From contig OY735203.1 in assembly GCA_963457665.1 (NCBI GenBank), positions 22,585,406-22,649,405 of the forward strand: 64,000 nucleotides of DNA, read 5' to 3'. The translations under genes and the position numbers were made by a program. The stretch comes from Thysanoteuthis rhombus (taxonomy: Eukaryota; Mollusca; Cephalopoda; Oegopsida; Thysanoteuthidae). The notes below the pieces were generated by a model, which was not told the DNA's origin, ran no database searches, and saw nothing but the letters and a program-made list of their open reading frames with translations. Below, piece by piece: positions 1-10,838 of this stretch; the first letter of the stretch is position 1, and each line of letters begins with the position of its first letter.

Positions 1-483
1 TTACATTTTTTAATGGATTTATTGATTGATGTCAGGGTTTTGTAGTTCCATTTCATTTTATTCTTCCCCACAAAAAAGATGTCTTCCAAATAAAAGCATA
101 GAATAGAGAAATTAAAACTTCAAACTTGTCAATTCTTTTTAGTATATTTCCTCCATCCCTTGCAGGGAGGACATTAAAAATGTAGAAATAAAGATGAAAA
201 GAAAAAATGACAAGAAAGAAAAAAAATTAAAGTTTGTTTTATCATTTTTTCCTCATATTTGAAAAATTGAATTTGATTTGTATGGTGCCCCAATTCACCT
301 TTTCTGAATATTTTTAGATACAACATTTATTATCAAAGCTGATTCTCGAAATAGGAAAAAAGTCTTTTGTCTGATTTTCCAACAATTTTTTTGAAAAAAA
401 CCTGCATGTTAATTTCATTAAATGAAAAAAAAAAATCATTTGGCCTAGAAATCTTAAGAGAGAAAACAGTTGAACAAAAAGGG
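1..483. other. AT-rich non-coding stretch
   Basis: A/T-rich sequence with several homopolymer A and T runs. I see no coding frame, RNA gene or recognisable repeat in it. Confidence 0.6.
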
Positions 484-537
484 GGTGCTGCAATAAGAGC
501 TTCAACGTACCGTTGCTTCTACCATTGAGTTAAACAA
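484..537 (-). repeat. tRNA-derived SINE head, degenerate
   Basis: On the minus strand this reads GTTTAACTCAATGGTAGAAG, which fits a pol III A box. It then runs to TTGCAGCACCCCCTTTTT, which matches the acceptor end of the better copy at 9493-9572 (CTGCAGCAGTCCCATTTTTT). The B box is not recognisable and the region between is shortened. I infer a decayed tRNA-derived SINE, not a tRNA gene. It is the first part of an order (SINE, unknown repeat, CA/TA array) that recurs at 39886-40398. Confidence 0.4.
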
Positions 538-574
538 TTTATTTGATACATAACCCTTGTGATGACAAGAGATC

Positions 575-690
575 ATATCAAATTAGATTTTTTTAATGAT
601 ATAACACAATCTACTATCATTTTGTCGGATCATGTAGCCATCCGTCAATACATACCTGTCACGTGGAAGAATCAGATAGAGGGTTTGCAT
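575..690 (+). repeat. unknown dispersed repeat, copy 1
   Basis: The stretch beginning GATATAACACAATCTACTAT resembles the sequence from 40133 in the same orientation. Both have GATATAACACAAT, then ATCATTTTG, a GATCAT/TATCAT step, a CAATAC/TTAATA step, and then a CA array. I do not recognise the family and no coding capacity is visible. The alignment is by eye. Confidence 0.4.
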
Positions 691-713
691 TACGGTTGGC
701 TCTTTAGTTCTTT

Positions 714-769
714 AACACACACACACACACACATACGCACATACACACACATACGCACATACACACACA

Positions 770-819
<50 letters not shown>
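714..819. repeat. compound microsatellite (CA)n-(CATACA)n-(TA)n
   Basis: An interrupted CA array (714-772) with GCACAT interruptions passes into an uninterrupted TA array (773-818). It directly follows the unknown repeat copy and may have grown from its 3' end. Confidence 0.95.
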
Positions 820-821
<2 letters not shown>

Positions 822-1450
822 AATCAGGTATTCACTTTACAAGACCAAGTTTGATACATCACCCCTATAACGGGATCTAATCCATATTCAGGCATTCAAA
901 TGGTAGATAAGGATCAAAATGTATGTAAATACATCAAAAGGATCCAATGGTTAGAAAAACAATAAGTTTACACGACCGACATTAATTCTTCAACATTATC
1001 TATTATTTGCCAGTGGACTTAGTTCAGTAATTAATCATTTTTTCATAGCTTGAACGTTACAAAGTGATACTTTTGAATAAACTTCCGGTAATAATCATGC
1101 GTCTAACTACATCGTTTACTTTCGTGAAACTCTGTAATGAATTGGTGACACAAAAAAATTACGAGTATTGAAAAATACGTATTTATGCAAAACATAATGA
1201 TAGTTGTAATTCAAAACAGACTATAAATTTAATGAAAATATCTAGAGCCAGTTAATAGAGATAAACATTATTAGATAGAAACTAATCGAATCTCTAATAT
1301 CTATGAGCAAGCAATGCTCCTAAAGAATAAGTCACAATGAAAACAGGGCGATCGAAAAAATGCTGAAAATACTTAAGAATCATTTTGTTTCATCGAATCT
1401 TACATGATATGTTCATTCATATTAATATCCATTTATTTGGATACATACGC
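820..1450. other. non-coding stretch, nothing recognised
   Basis: AT-rich unique-looking sequence without a convincing coding frame or RNA gene. Confidence 0.5.
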
Positions 1451-1451
1451 A

Positions 1452-1477
1452 CTCACACACAAACACACACACACACG

Positions 1478-1554
<77 letters not shown>

Positions 1555-1571
1555 ATGTGTGTGTGTGTGTA
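1452..1571. repeat. compound microsatellite (CA)n-(TA)n-(TG)n
   Basis: A CA array, then about 54 bp of pure TA (1481-1534), then TG. The CA and TG flanks are complementary, so the whole tract can fold as one hairpin with a TA stem. Confidence 0.95.
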
Positions 1572-1579
1572 TTACCCTT

Positions 1580-2055
1580 TCTGTAAATACCACGGATCAC
1601 CAAAGGTCAATGCAACCAATCCCTTCAGATCAAACTGCCAAGGTCGACAATTTTTCAGCTCTGACCTGACCCAAAAGTCATATTTAGGGGTCAACAGAGG
1701 GCTGTGCTGCTTGTTTATGTCAATTCTGGGTCAGGTTACATCAGTAAGCGAATGTGCAATCTGTTGGTCATTAGATTTTGAAATGCCAAAATTGACTTCT
1801 ATGGAAAAACCCACAAAAAAGTGACAAAATCAAAAATCGATCCTTAGAGGTTGCTAAAAGTTAGCTCAGCCAATCCAAGTGAATTCAGGGTCAGCATATC
1901 CTTTTACACTGAATTGCTGCCACTTGGGTGTAGCTTTGTCAGTTATTTTTTAAACTGACCGTACTGACCTGACCACAAATTGACCTTAAGGGCTCACCCA
2001 AGGTCATCATCACGTTTCTGGTGTTGATTACGGTGTTAAGTCACCCTGATGTATT
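1580..2055. repeat. putative dispersed repeat rich in GACCTGACC / GGTCA words
   Basis: This block has better complexity and higher GC than its surroundings. Two segments about 300 bp apart share an order. The first (near 1662) has CTGACCTGACCCAAAAGTCA, then TTTAGGGGTCA. The second (near 1965) has CTGACCTGACCACAAATTGA, then TTAAGGGCTCA. Related words in inverted sense (GGGTCAGG) occur near 1730 and 1887. There is no coding frame, and I do not recognise the family. Confidence 0.35.
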
Positions 2056-3799
2056 CATTTCCAGCTTGTAGTCTACAACCCTTCAGATTTCTATGAAACA
2101 ATCAAAATCAAAGAACAAACAAACTATCGTTGTCTTTATTGCATCAAATACATATATCTAATAGACTAGGGCTTATCCAAAAGTGCTTCCAATGACTTCC
2201 ACACCCCTACGATAGTTTTGTATTTTGTTAGTAAATGAATAATCATTCTTGGTTGGCAATTTTTTAAATTGTTAATTCACTTGGATGACACATTTTGGAG
2301 ATAGACGTCTTGAATTCTTTGAATTCTTTATTTCTAATCAAATCATTGGAGGAATGATTTTGATCGTATAATGATTGTGTGCAATTACTATGTCTCACCA
2401 TGCAAATAGAGCAGAATTTTAACCCAGATGATATGTACGTTGATTTGTAATTTGTACATTTAATTTTGATATTTGACCCCTCATTTTATGCTTGGCTACG
2501 TTCAAATTCATCTTATCATAATCAGACAATAATCTACCAATCAACTGGTTATACATGGGAGGCCTGAACATGTTTTTAGTTAGTTTCCTGAAAATTCATC
2601 TTACAATTGAATGTTCCCTTCGGGTCTCGATCATAATTACTATTTCATACACCCTTTTTTAGGCATTTCATTGAAACAATGTTTAAACAGCATAATTTTA
2701 GTACGTTTCAAGTACCTGAAATGTTTTTTCACACCTTTCAATGACTTGCATAACGCACATCCTCAAAATGTCGCTCTCATGTTGAGAAATACAGTGCATG
2801 TGTAATATATCGTTTTTGTGATCCAACAAGAAAACTTAACGGATATCATTGCATGAATCCATTTTTGAATGTCTCTCGTATCCTATATCTATTTATTTAA
2901 ACATATTAAAGCTTGAACATATTCTAATACTGTTCAAAACTTGAGAGTTGAAAATGACGTCTAACTATGGGGCTGCAATCCTGGCTCTTCCTTTAAAATT
3001 CTATGATTTGACGTACAATATATTCAGTTGTTCAAAACATCGTTCACTAGTCAGGTCCCCGATCTATGTAATATGTTGATCAAAGTTGGTTGATGAAATT
3101 CATTCAAAATAGAAATTTTTTTTAGTATAATATAATAACGAAATTTTTTGATACTTGAGCGTTCGTGACGATCAAGCAATATTAACTGAATGATATATGA
3201 GGTAATTGAAGAAAAACCGCCACCACAAACAAGCTTTGACCTGTGAAGCCGTCGACAGAGGCATGAGCATCGAATACACAACACCAATTCGATGATCCTA
3301 CCCCATCCCCCCGATAAAATGACAAATCAAACGCAAAACCAAAAATTGATAATAAGAAGAAAAATAAAAGACTTTATTGCTGATCTCATTTGTGGGATTA
3401 TCTCATTACAAAATAACATCATTAGTGATAATGAAAATATAATTATCATGAAATTGGAAAAATGGTGATGAAATATTTGCGTGTACCCATATTTTGCAAA
3501 CTACCTCATAAATTCTTGTTTGAATTGAATATTTCAGACGAATGTTTTAGGAAGTAGTTTACGGTCACCCTTTACACGGATGGTGATTTTGTCAGGTAGT
3601 AATCTTTTCAGTGTGAGAAAGACCAGAAGTAGCTTCTAAAAATAAGGAAGAAAATGATTACTAATGAGCTATTGTATTAAACTTACATTCCATCAAATGA
3701 CACTGGAATAAAAACATTAACATCAACAGAATTAGGGATATCTCAGTGCAGAAGGACAGCGAGATGAATGGCGATTTTTTTTGTCTTTGAAACACATTT
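2056..3799. other. non-coding stretch, nothing recognised
   Basis: AT-rich sequence. The short frames present lack family resemblance and good start context. No repeat unit stood out. Confidence 0.5.
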
Positions 3800-4645
3800 A
3801 TTCAGACTAACCCCAAGAGCAAGCTGGCTTTAGAAGAAGCTACTCGACAATGGACCACCTACATTTGATATATCAGCTGAAAGAAAAAATCAGCAGAATA
3901 TAAACCTCCACTTGCCGTAGCATCTATCGACTTCAAAAAGCGTTCGACTAAAGAGAAATATCCAAGGTCATGGAGGCCATCCCTCGACAAGGTTTAGATC
4001 CAGTATACGTTGACGTGCTGAAACATGTGCACAATCACAGAAGCTCCTTTATCAGGCAATCTAAAAACTCGCGGCCCTTTCAACTCCAGAAAGATGTACT
4101 ACAAAATTATACCAGCTCACACAAACTCTTCACAGCCTGCCTCAAGATGATATTCAGCAGACTAGACAGGGAGAGTGAAAGAATTACGATTGACCGCTAG
4201 TATTTGGGTAACCTCAGATTTGCAGACAACATTCCCCTCTTCGAAGAGAACGTACACGACCCCCAACAAATGATAGATGAACTAGATGAAGAGAGCAAGA
4301 AAGTCAGCCTACACATGAACTTCAGCAAGACAAGGATCATGTGCAACAACAATATCGGAAATAAAAAAAAAAACAGAAACACCATGATCAAAATCAAGGA
4401 CAAAGAACTGGAGAAAGTAGATCAGTAAATATACGTTGGGCAAAAAATCTCTAGGACACTCTCAAAAGAAGAAAAAATCAAGCAGAAAATCACACTAAGA
4501 TGGCAAGCCCCTGGCAGAGCAAGCTCAACCTTCAAAAATAAGAAGACCCAATTAATTATCAAAAGAAGGGTATAAAACCAATGCATCCTCCCAATAGTCA
4601 CTTATGGAGCTGGAACATGGAACCTAACCGAGAGACGGATCAAAT
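3800..4645 (+). mobile_element. RTE-like LINE relic, middle of reverse transcriptase
   Basis: DNA-level homology to 60170-60985 of the LINE further along the window. It begins at the equivalent of EQAGFRRSYSTMDHL, where CTGGCTTTAGAAGAAGCTAC is shared. It continues through the motif A region (ATCGACTTCAAAAAG), the motif B region (decayed), and the active-site box, which reads FADNIPLF instead of FADDIALF. It then runs through KTRIMCNN to TWNLTERR. The frame is broken by several stops and small indels (for example, the stop at 4198-4200 lies just before YLGNLRFADN). It stops abruptly near 4645, without the C-terminal region and without a GAT tail. That is unusual for a LINE, because retrotransposition normally loses 5' and keeps 3' sequence; a later deletion is likely. 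It is inactive: the second catalytic Asp is replaced. Confidence 0.9.
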
Positions 4646-6480
4646 ACACTTACCATCAGCTTATTGGATGTAGGGAGATTTTAATTCTATCTTAAAATCA
4701 TGTTTCTAATATACGACATTCGGTGCTTAAACCTAATTTCTATTTCTATGAAACTTGAACCATTATTTTAGTCTCTAGACAAACCTAGTCGTGAATTTAT
4801 AAATTTTTTGCTAAAAATCCTGGATAAACAATACACAAATTTGACTTATGGAAGAGAAATGTCTCGTACGTTACATTCTGATTAGTCAAGTACAGTTTCC
4901 CGGAGAAGCATTCAACAGTATACCAAAGTGATTAAAAAAAAGCCAGTTTGAATAGATGTTGTGATTAAATGAGCATGTTGCTAACAATGATGGTACTGAG
5001 TTTGTTGCTTGCACTACGAAAGCAATATGTTTGTATCATCTTAGCTTGAGGGTTTTAGATATATGGAAAAGTTGAACAGACTATGCAGTTCTATGACCTA
5101 ATGTGGAAACCTTTAGGAATGATTATGATAGTTATATTGCATAACACTGCAGTGAGCACATTTTGTGTGCACTCTCCGATGACATCGACATTAAACTGCT
5201 GGTGACGCAGGGGAAATCAAGTAACAAAAATAAATCGAAAGTTTGGGAGTTTTACGAATTCTGTGAGATGGAGAGGAGGAAAGATAAAAGAGTAAAAATG
5301 CGTATACCTGTGGGTTTGGTCTACTGCTGCACAACCCTTTCACCGGTGTGGTTTATCCTACAGAGAAAGAGAGAGAGAGAGAGGGAGAGAGAAATACGGA
5401 CAGAGACTGGCTGACATACATAGAGAAAGAGAGAGGAAGGGGAGTGCTTCTCATATGAACATGGATTTTTGATAATTCGATCGACACCATTTTGCAGGAA
5501 AAAAACAAAGTGCTATTTGGTTTCTCTCCGTTGTTTTTTCTCTTAAATAATGAAGATGTTGAACGGGGTATGGTACAAAATGTTCCTCTTTATATTTCGA
5601 CAAATTGCACACAATAAATCCAATAAAACATCTTTACGGTTTTAGAAAAAGAAATTCAATGTTTGACAACAAAATGTAAACCAATGTTCCCAATTGAAGT
5701 ATTCACTATTCTTTCTGTCTACCTGATTGCTATTTCCTCCCGAATCGAGTACTCCTCCCTTCCCCTCTTTCCCTTTTGGTGAAGTTTTCCAGAGAGAACA
5801 TTTCTGACATCGACTCTAATGGTTAACGTAACCATCTTTGATAAAAGGTGATTAACTCCCTACAGGCCACTTTATATTTTTTCCTGAGCGATGGACACTG
5901 AAAACATTAAAGAAATGCTATCTGTCCGACAATCCAGCCAGATGTCACCGCTAAAGATATTAAAGTTGTCTTATGGATATTGCAATACTCATTGCAGACA
6001 CATTAAACCACGTACTCAACAGTTATTATAACTCTACCAATGTTTTAAGCCTTTAATTTTAGAAAACTGATTTTTACATATTAGAGAGCGTACATACTTA
6101 TGTTGTTACTTCCCTTGCATTAACAAATGTTTTGTGTTGTTTATATATGAACAACGTTTATTTGGTTCTCAAATAATGATGCACACTACTTTCAATAACG
6201 TCAGCACAATTCTTTGTTTTTTTTTAAGTTTCTATCGTCAAGTTTCACTGCTTCTAAGTTGAACGTCTGACCTCCTGTATTTTTCCTGTGTGATTGGTTT
6301 GGTTTTATGACAAGGTTGCGTAAAATTGAGTCATAGTCTTTTGCTAGTTGACAGAAAACCATTGTTTGCCTGAAAAAAGGAGCAAAGGAAACTACACAGA
6401 ACCAGTCTTCAGTCTCTTCCATTGACACTTGTACAGCAATAAACGATCACTCCGTAATCTTTTGTTTTGGTTCTCCAATA
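4646..6480. other. non-coding stretch
   Basis: No gene recognised. It contains a short GA-rich tract at about 5365-5435. A frame at 5163-5414 runs into that tract and is not supported as a gene. Confidence 0.5.
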
Positions 6481-6636
6481 TGTGAATGTTTGCATAAAAT
6501 CACACATACTAACATGCAAACATTGATTTATACATCGATATCTAATTTTTCGCGAGCCTGTAGTATAGATGGATGGAGAGACAGATATTGCAGATGCGTC
6601 AGTCAAACATGTATACGTAAGTGTGTGATATTTTCA

Positions 6637-6637
<1 letters not shown>

Positions 6638-6670
<33 letters not shown>

Positions 6671-6714
6671 ATATACATATCAATGCGTTCATGAAGGTAA
6701 ATGTGTATGCACAC

Positions 6715-6813
<99 letters not shown>

Positions 6814-6826
6814 TGCATGCATGCAT
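6638..6826. repeat. TA, CA-TA and GCAT microsatellite cluster
   Basis: Short TA/TGTA array (6638-6680), unique spacer, CA array (6709-6748), pure TA array (6749-6810) and a (GCAT)4 tail ending near 6826. Confidence 0.95.
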
Positions 6827-6991
6827 TTGTGTGTCTGCTATCAAAAAATGAATTTATGAACTGACGATATCATTAGTTTATGATATATTATATTGAAACT
6901 TTGTTTGAAATGATCTCCAGTTGCCTCACGGTGAATGTATAATTTGGCTTAGGCAACGTGAATAGTTTATTCGAATAAGGAATACATTTAT

Positions 6992-7092
6992 TGCAGGAAT
7001 CGAACCTACTACCGATAGGGTTGTCCCTTAAACGTCCATTGAAATTTTTTCGTATTTTTTAACGGTTATTACCATTAAGCTAAACAGCCGCT
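6992..7092 (-). repeat. tRNA-derived SINE head
   Basis: The minus strand reads CAGCGGCTGTTTAGCTTAATGGTAA (pol III A-box like). After an A/T-rich insertion of about 30 bp it reads TAGTAGGTTCGATTCCTGCAA, where GGTTCGATTCC matches the B-box consensus. No cloverleaf with a paired acceptor stem can be drawn through the insertion, so it is a SINE relic and not a tRNA gene. Confidence 0.6.
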
Positions 7093-7263
7093 GGTATTGT
7101 AAAAGTTTAATACAATATATTGTAATTCATAATGATTCTCTCATATAACCCTTTTTTAATAACATGATTGTAACATTGAAATAAACAAGTCCAGAACATA
7201 TTGTCTTTGAATGAACAAAACGGATTCAGAGAATACATAGTTTTGCGATTTTTTTTACATCAC

Positions 7264-7341
7264 CAGCGGTCGTTTGGTTCAATGGTATGATCAGATTAAA
7301 AATACGAAGATTGTAATTATAATATCAAGTTCAAATCAGGG
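7264..7341 (+). repeat. tRNA-derived SINE head
   Basis: Reads CAGCGGTCGTTTGGTTCAATGGTATGA (A-box like). About 30 bp later comes ATCAAGTTCAAATCAGGG (B-box like, decayed). The first bases match the minus-strand SINE at 6992-7092, 170 bp away in the opposite orientation, so the two form an inverted pair of SINE heads. Confidence 0.5.
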
Positions 7342-7925
7342 GAGTTCAATATAGAGTTAATAGTGCGAGTTTTTATTTACTGTTCCCATTCATTGAACGT
7401 AAAAAAAAGGAAACAATATTGCCTTTTTTAATTTCAAATCCTATGGAACACTATCACCGACAAAAGGAAATCAATCCTTTTATGACAGAGGATCAAACAT
7501 GTAACTATATTTGGAACTTAATAACAATGAAAAGAAACGTTTAATTTGTTTTGTTTTGTTTTTTTTGCTGTTTCTTTGAGGCAGGGGTTAGAGAAATATA
7601 ACTGATTACTTCCCGTAATTATAAAATCATTAGTAGCAATATACTAAAAAGCTGTTAGTGAGCTTAACATAGTATATCCAAGTTATTTTCATCGTATCAT
7701 CAAACTATATATCTGTGCTCTTATATACCATACATCCGTTTGTTTCCACATGAAATATCTTGATAATAACAAGATTCAGTGTGTTTGGCAATAACGTTGG
7801 GTGAGTTTGTGTACAAATTCTGTTATGGATGTTCATTTGTATAATCTGGCATATGGGTGAATTATTAATTTAACTCTTGTTTCTATTATTTGAGATTTTT
7901 CCAAGTGTTTAAGCAACCCCCCTTA

Positions 7926-8043
7926 ACACACACACACACACGCACACACACACACACACATACTCAAACACATACGAACACGACGTGAGTGCGTGAAGAT
8001 TCAAGCACACACACATATACACACACATCTATATATATATATG

Positions 8044-8110
<67 letters not shown>

Positions 8111-8122
8111 GTATGTATGTAT
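7926..8122. repeat. CA / TA compound microsatellites
   Basis: CA array with CG and TACT interruptions (7926-7961), unique spacer, then CA-TA-CA-TA-GTAT blocks (8006-8122). Confidence 0.95.
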
Positions 8123-9490
8123 TTTAAAATACAGTGTAATTTTTATATTCTTTGCTTGTGTAAATGATGAGAAACAAACACATATATTCTCCTTATACAG
8201 GTCGGCAATTCTATATTTTGATGAATTGTATAGTTAATAAATAATAGCTCTGGATAGATCACAGCAAAGAAGTTAATTTTTGATTGTGAAACCATCCTTC
8301 TAGAGATCAGTCTTCAGCCAAAATCAAGAATGTATGTATTTCCTGTCAACTGAGCCATCGCCAGTCAAATTCACTGATTGATTTTCATCTTTACTGTATA
8401 AAGAGATGGCTGTGAATGAGAGAAATGCAACAGGGTTTTTTAATCATTTACCCCTATCAACAAAGTTGAGAAGATGTCTATGAATGTGGTTTACAAAAAA
8501 AAAAATGTCGCGTTAAGTCGTCTGTTTGCCTGCTTGTTTGACTGTCCACCTGATACCTCAATGGTTTGTGGAAGAGTTTCCAAGGGGTACGTAAAGAGGT
8601 AGGGTATGGAGACGGGTCTTGGAGTATATGTTTCATTTTTTTAAATCAAAGTTTATCTCGTTTTATGTTGTCTTCAACTCATAACTTTACACGCTGTATC
8701 TCAATACATGAACAATATATTTCAATAGAATTCGGTTGAGGAGTGAATAATACTAGAGGGAGGATTAGATATTGGATTAGATCAATGCACGATTGTATCC
8801 CTTACGCCGTAGTCATATGAGCTAACCAAAACTATCGCCATAATTTTACCTTGTTCACACGATATCTCCTGAAGTTAAAATCAATCTGACATCGATTCCT
8901 AATCCTGTTCCCTATGTAATCATTTTATGTCGTAACCGCATAATATTGCTCAAGCATACTGCCTGTTCAAAACGTTACCTCCATAAGTAATAAATGAATT
9001 TCAATGAACGCTATTGGGTACAAAAAGGATGGTGAAAGTTACCCTGATTAGGAGATATTTTTATTCTCTTTTCCAAATATATCTGTGTATACACATAACT
9101 TGAAAAATGATGTCTGCAAAAGATATCAATTTCTGTAAGGTTTTGTGGAGGTGTGGACAAGATGATACTAAAAAATTGATTATATTCTGCAGCGCTTCAA
9201 TTCACTATTATCTCCCATACATCATGATTATATGTCCAAACTACATACTCTTCGCATAATAACTCGAAATTCTATTAAGCGACGCACATTGACTACGGGA
9301 GGAATAATTACATTTTGGAGAGTAATATATATTTATATATATATATATATATCATTATCTTCCCTCCGTCGTTTTAATATACTGAAAGCACATAATATCA
9401 CGAAAAATTTATGCCTGTTCACTATACATCTGTAAGATCTCTATAAGAGGTTATGAAAAAGTGCTTGAATTCATGAGTCGGACCCATGTA
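8123..9490. other. non-coding stretch, nothing firm
   Basis: No gene seen. A minus-strand A-box-like word (GATGGCTCAGTTGACAGGA) lies at 8341-8360 without a matching B box. A short TA run lies at about 9328-9353. Confidence 0.5.
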
Positions 9491-9492
9491 TC

Positions 9493-9572
9493 ACCAGCTG
9501 CTGTTTAGCTCAATCGTTAGAGGATTAAAGCAGCTACCTTATCGATTACAAGTTTGATTCCTGCAGCAGTCC
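9493..9572 (+). repeat. tRNA-derived SINE head, best-preserved copy
   Basis: Reads CAGCTGCTGTTTAGCTCAATCGTTAGAG (A box) and then ACAAGTTTGATTCCTGCAGCAGT (B box). The leading CTGCTG can pair with the trailing CAGCAG, so remnants of an acceptor stem and T arm survive. The anticodon arm is not clean. A/T-rich body sequence follows, and a short TA run begins about 90 bp downstream (9661-9690). I infer a SINE head, not a working tRNA. Confidence 0.6.
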
Positions 9573-10049
9573 CATTTTTTCTAGATATTCATCCAATTTA
9601 CCTCGTCTATTCTAAATAATACATAAACTGTGTAACGGCAAGAAATCATTTGAAATAAAAGTTTATATATGTATATATATATATATATATTCACGCTAAT
9701 AGATGTACACGTTTTATCTAATGCTATTCAGATGAAACACAGTAATGATATCTGTGAATTTTTTTCACCAAATATTCACTCATTTATAATGTGTACTCAG
9801 TGTATATATGCTTTTTTCTGGGTTACTCGGTGCGGCGGTGTTTTTAGGTCAGATAGATCAAACACAAAGCAAATGTTTGTGCGAGAGCCAATCCGTTTTA
9901 GATCAATCGCGTTTCTATTTTAAACAGAGTTTCTGATTTGCTGAAAGCCTGTGCTTATGTTCATCACAATACATTTGTGTGCAGCTAAATGGTTAAGCAT
10001 AAGTCAGTGCATGTAAATGTACTTATTCCATCGTATCAAATGTAGGGGA

Positions 10050-10106
<57 letters not shown>

Positions 10107-10111
10107 GATAT

Positions 10112-10142
<31 letters not shown>

Positions 10143-10195
10143 TAAAGATATATAGATATATAGATATAAACATACTTAAACACATATATATATAC
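10050..10195. repeat. (TA)n-(GATA)n compound microsatellite
   Basis: Pure TA (10050-10100) passes into (TAGA)n over about 10110-10142, then mixed TATAGATA. Confidence 0.95.
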
Positions 10196-10299
10196 TAGCA
10201 GGGATATCTAGCGTTGCATGAGGGAAAATATCTTCAAATATTAAAAGATAATCTGGATTATAAGCTTCCTAGGAGTAAAATTGCGGTAACTTTGGATAA

Positions 10300-10500
10300 C
10301 TTTCAAATAACCATGATCTTTGCTGTGAAAAGATGTCTCCCTATGCATAATTTCAGCACCTTGAAGGTAAATCAATAAGTTACAAATGACATCGAATGAT
10401 TTTTCTTGAACTTGTATCACTTTCAAAGTCAACTTCACTTTGCTTATGGCCTTGACTGTGAAAAGATATACCCCTATGAAAAATTTCAAACTCAAAGATG
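10300..10500. repeat. imperfect direct repeat, 133-bp period
   Basis: CTGTGAAAAGATGTCTCCCT at 10323 recurs as CTGTGAAAAGATATACCCCT at 10456. The similarity continues through CTATGCATAATTTCA versus CTATGAAAAATTTCA. Both are preceded by a TGATCTT/GGCCTTG-like word. I do not recognise the family. It may be two units of a tandem or dispersed repeat. Confidence 0.45.
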
Positions 10501-10749
10501 ACCAAAATGAGCTCTGGAGGACAAGTTTGGCATTATTTACAGTTACTTTGTACGTACAAACGCCACTTTGGAAGCTTCAAAACATCGCTTATTCGATGTC
10601 CATTGACGTGATAATATATATGGGTATGCAAAACACCGGTATTTCTCATATATCTAATAAACTGAAGTGGCAGATTTTGAGTTTTAGTACAACTTATGTA
10701 CAGAGAAATGATTCATCTTTTATTTGCATCAATTCATAAATTAGTGATG

Positions 10750-10838
<89 letters not shown>
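10750..10838. repeat. (TA)n array
   Basis: About 88 bp of TA with one TACA interruption near the start. Confidence 0.97.

Noticed and set aside
5163-5414. Frame with KSKVWEFYEF, faintly like a BED zinc finger start
   Set aside because: No CxxC or HxxxH pattern follows, and the frame runs into a GA repeat.
6490-6864. Long Ile-Tyr, Thr-His and Cys-Val frames here and at about 1400, 14500, 20000, 28200, 40200, 54150 and 56200
   Set aside because: They are translations of TA, CA, TG and GA arrays and have no coding character.
8341-8360. Minus-strand A-box-like word GATGGCTCAGTTGACAGGA
   Set aside because: No B box at the right distance; not enough to call a SINE or tRNA.
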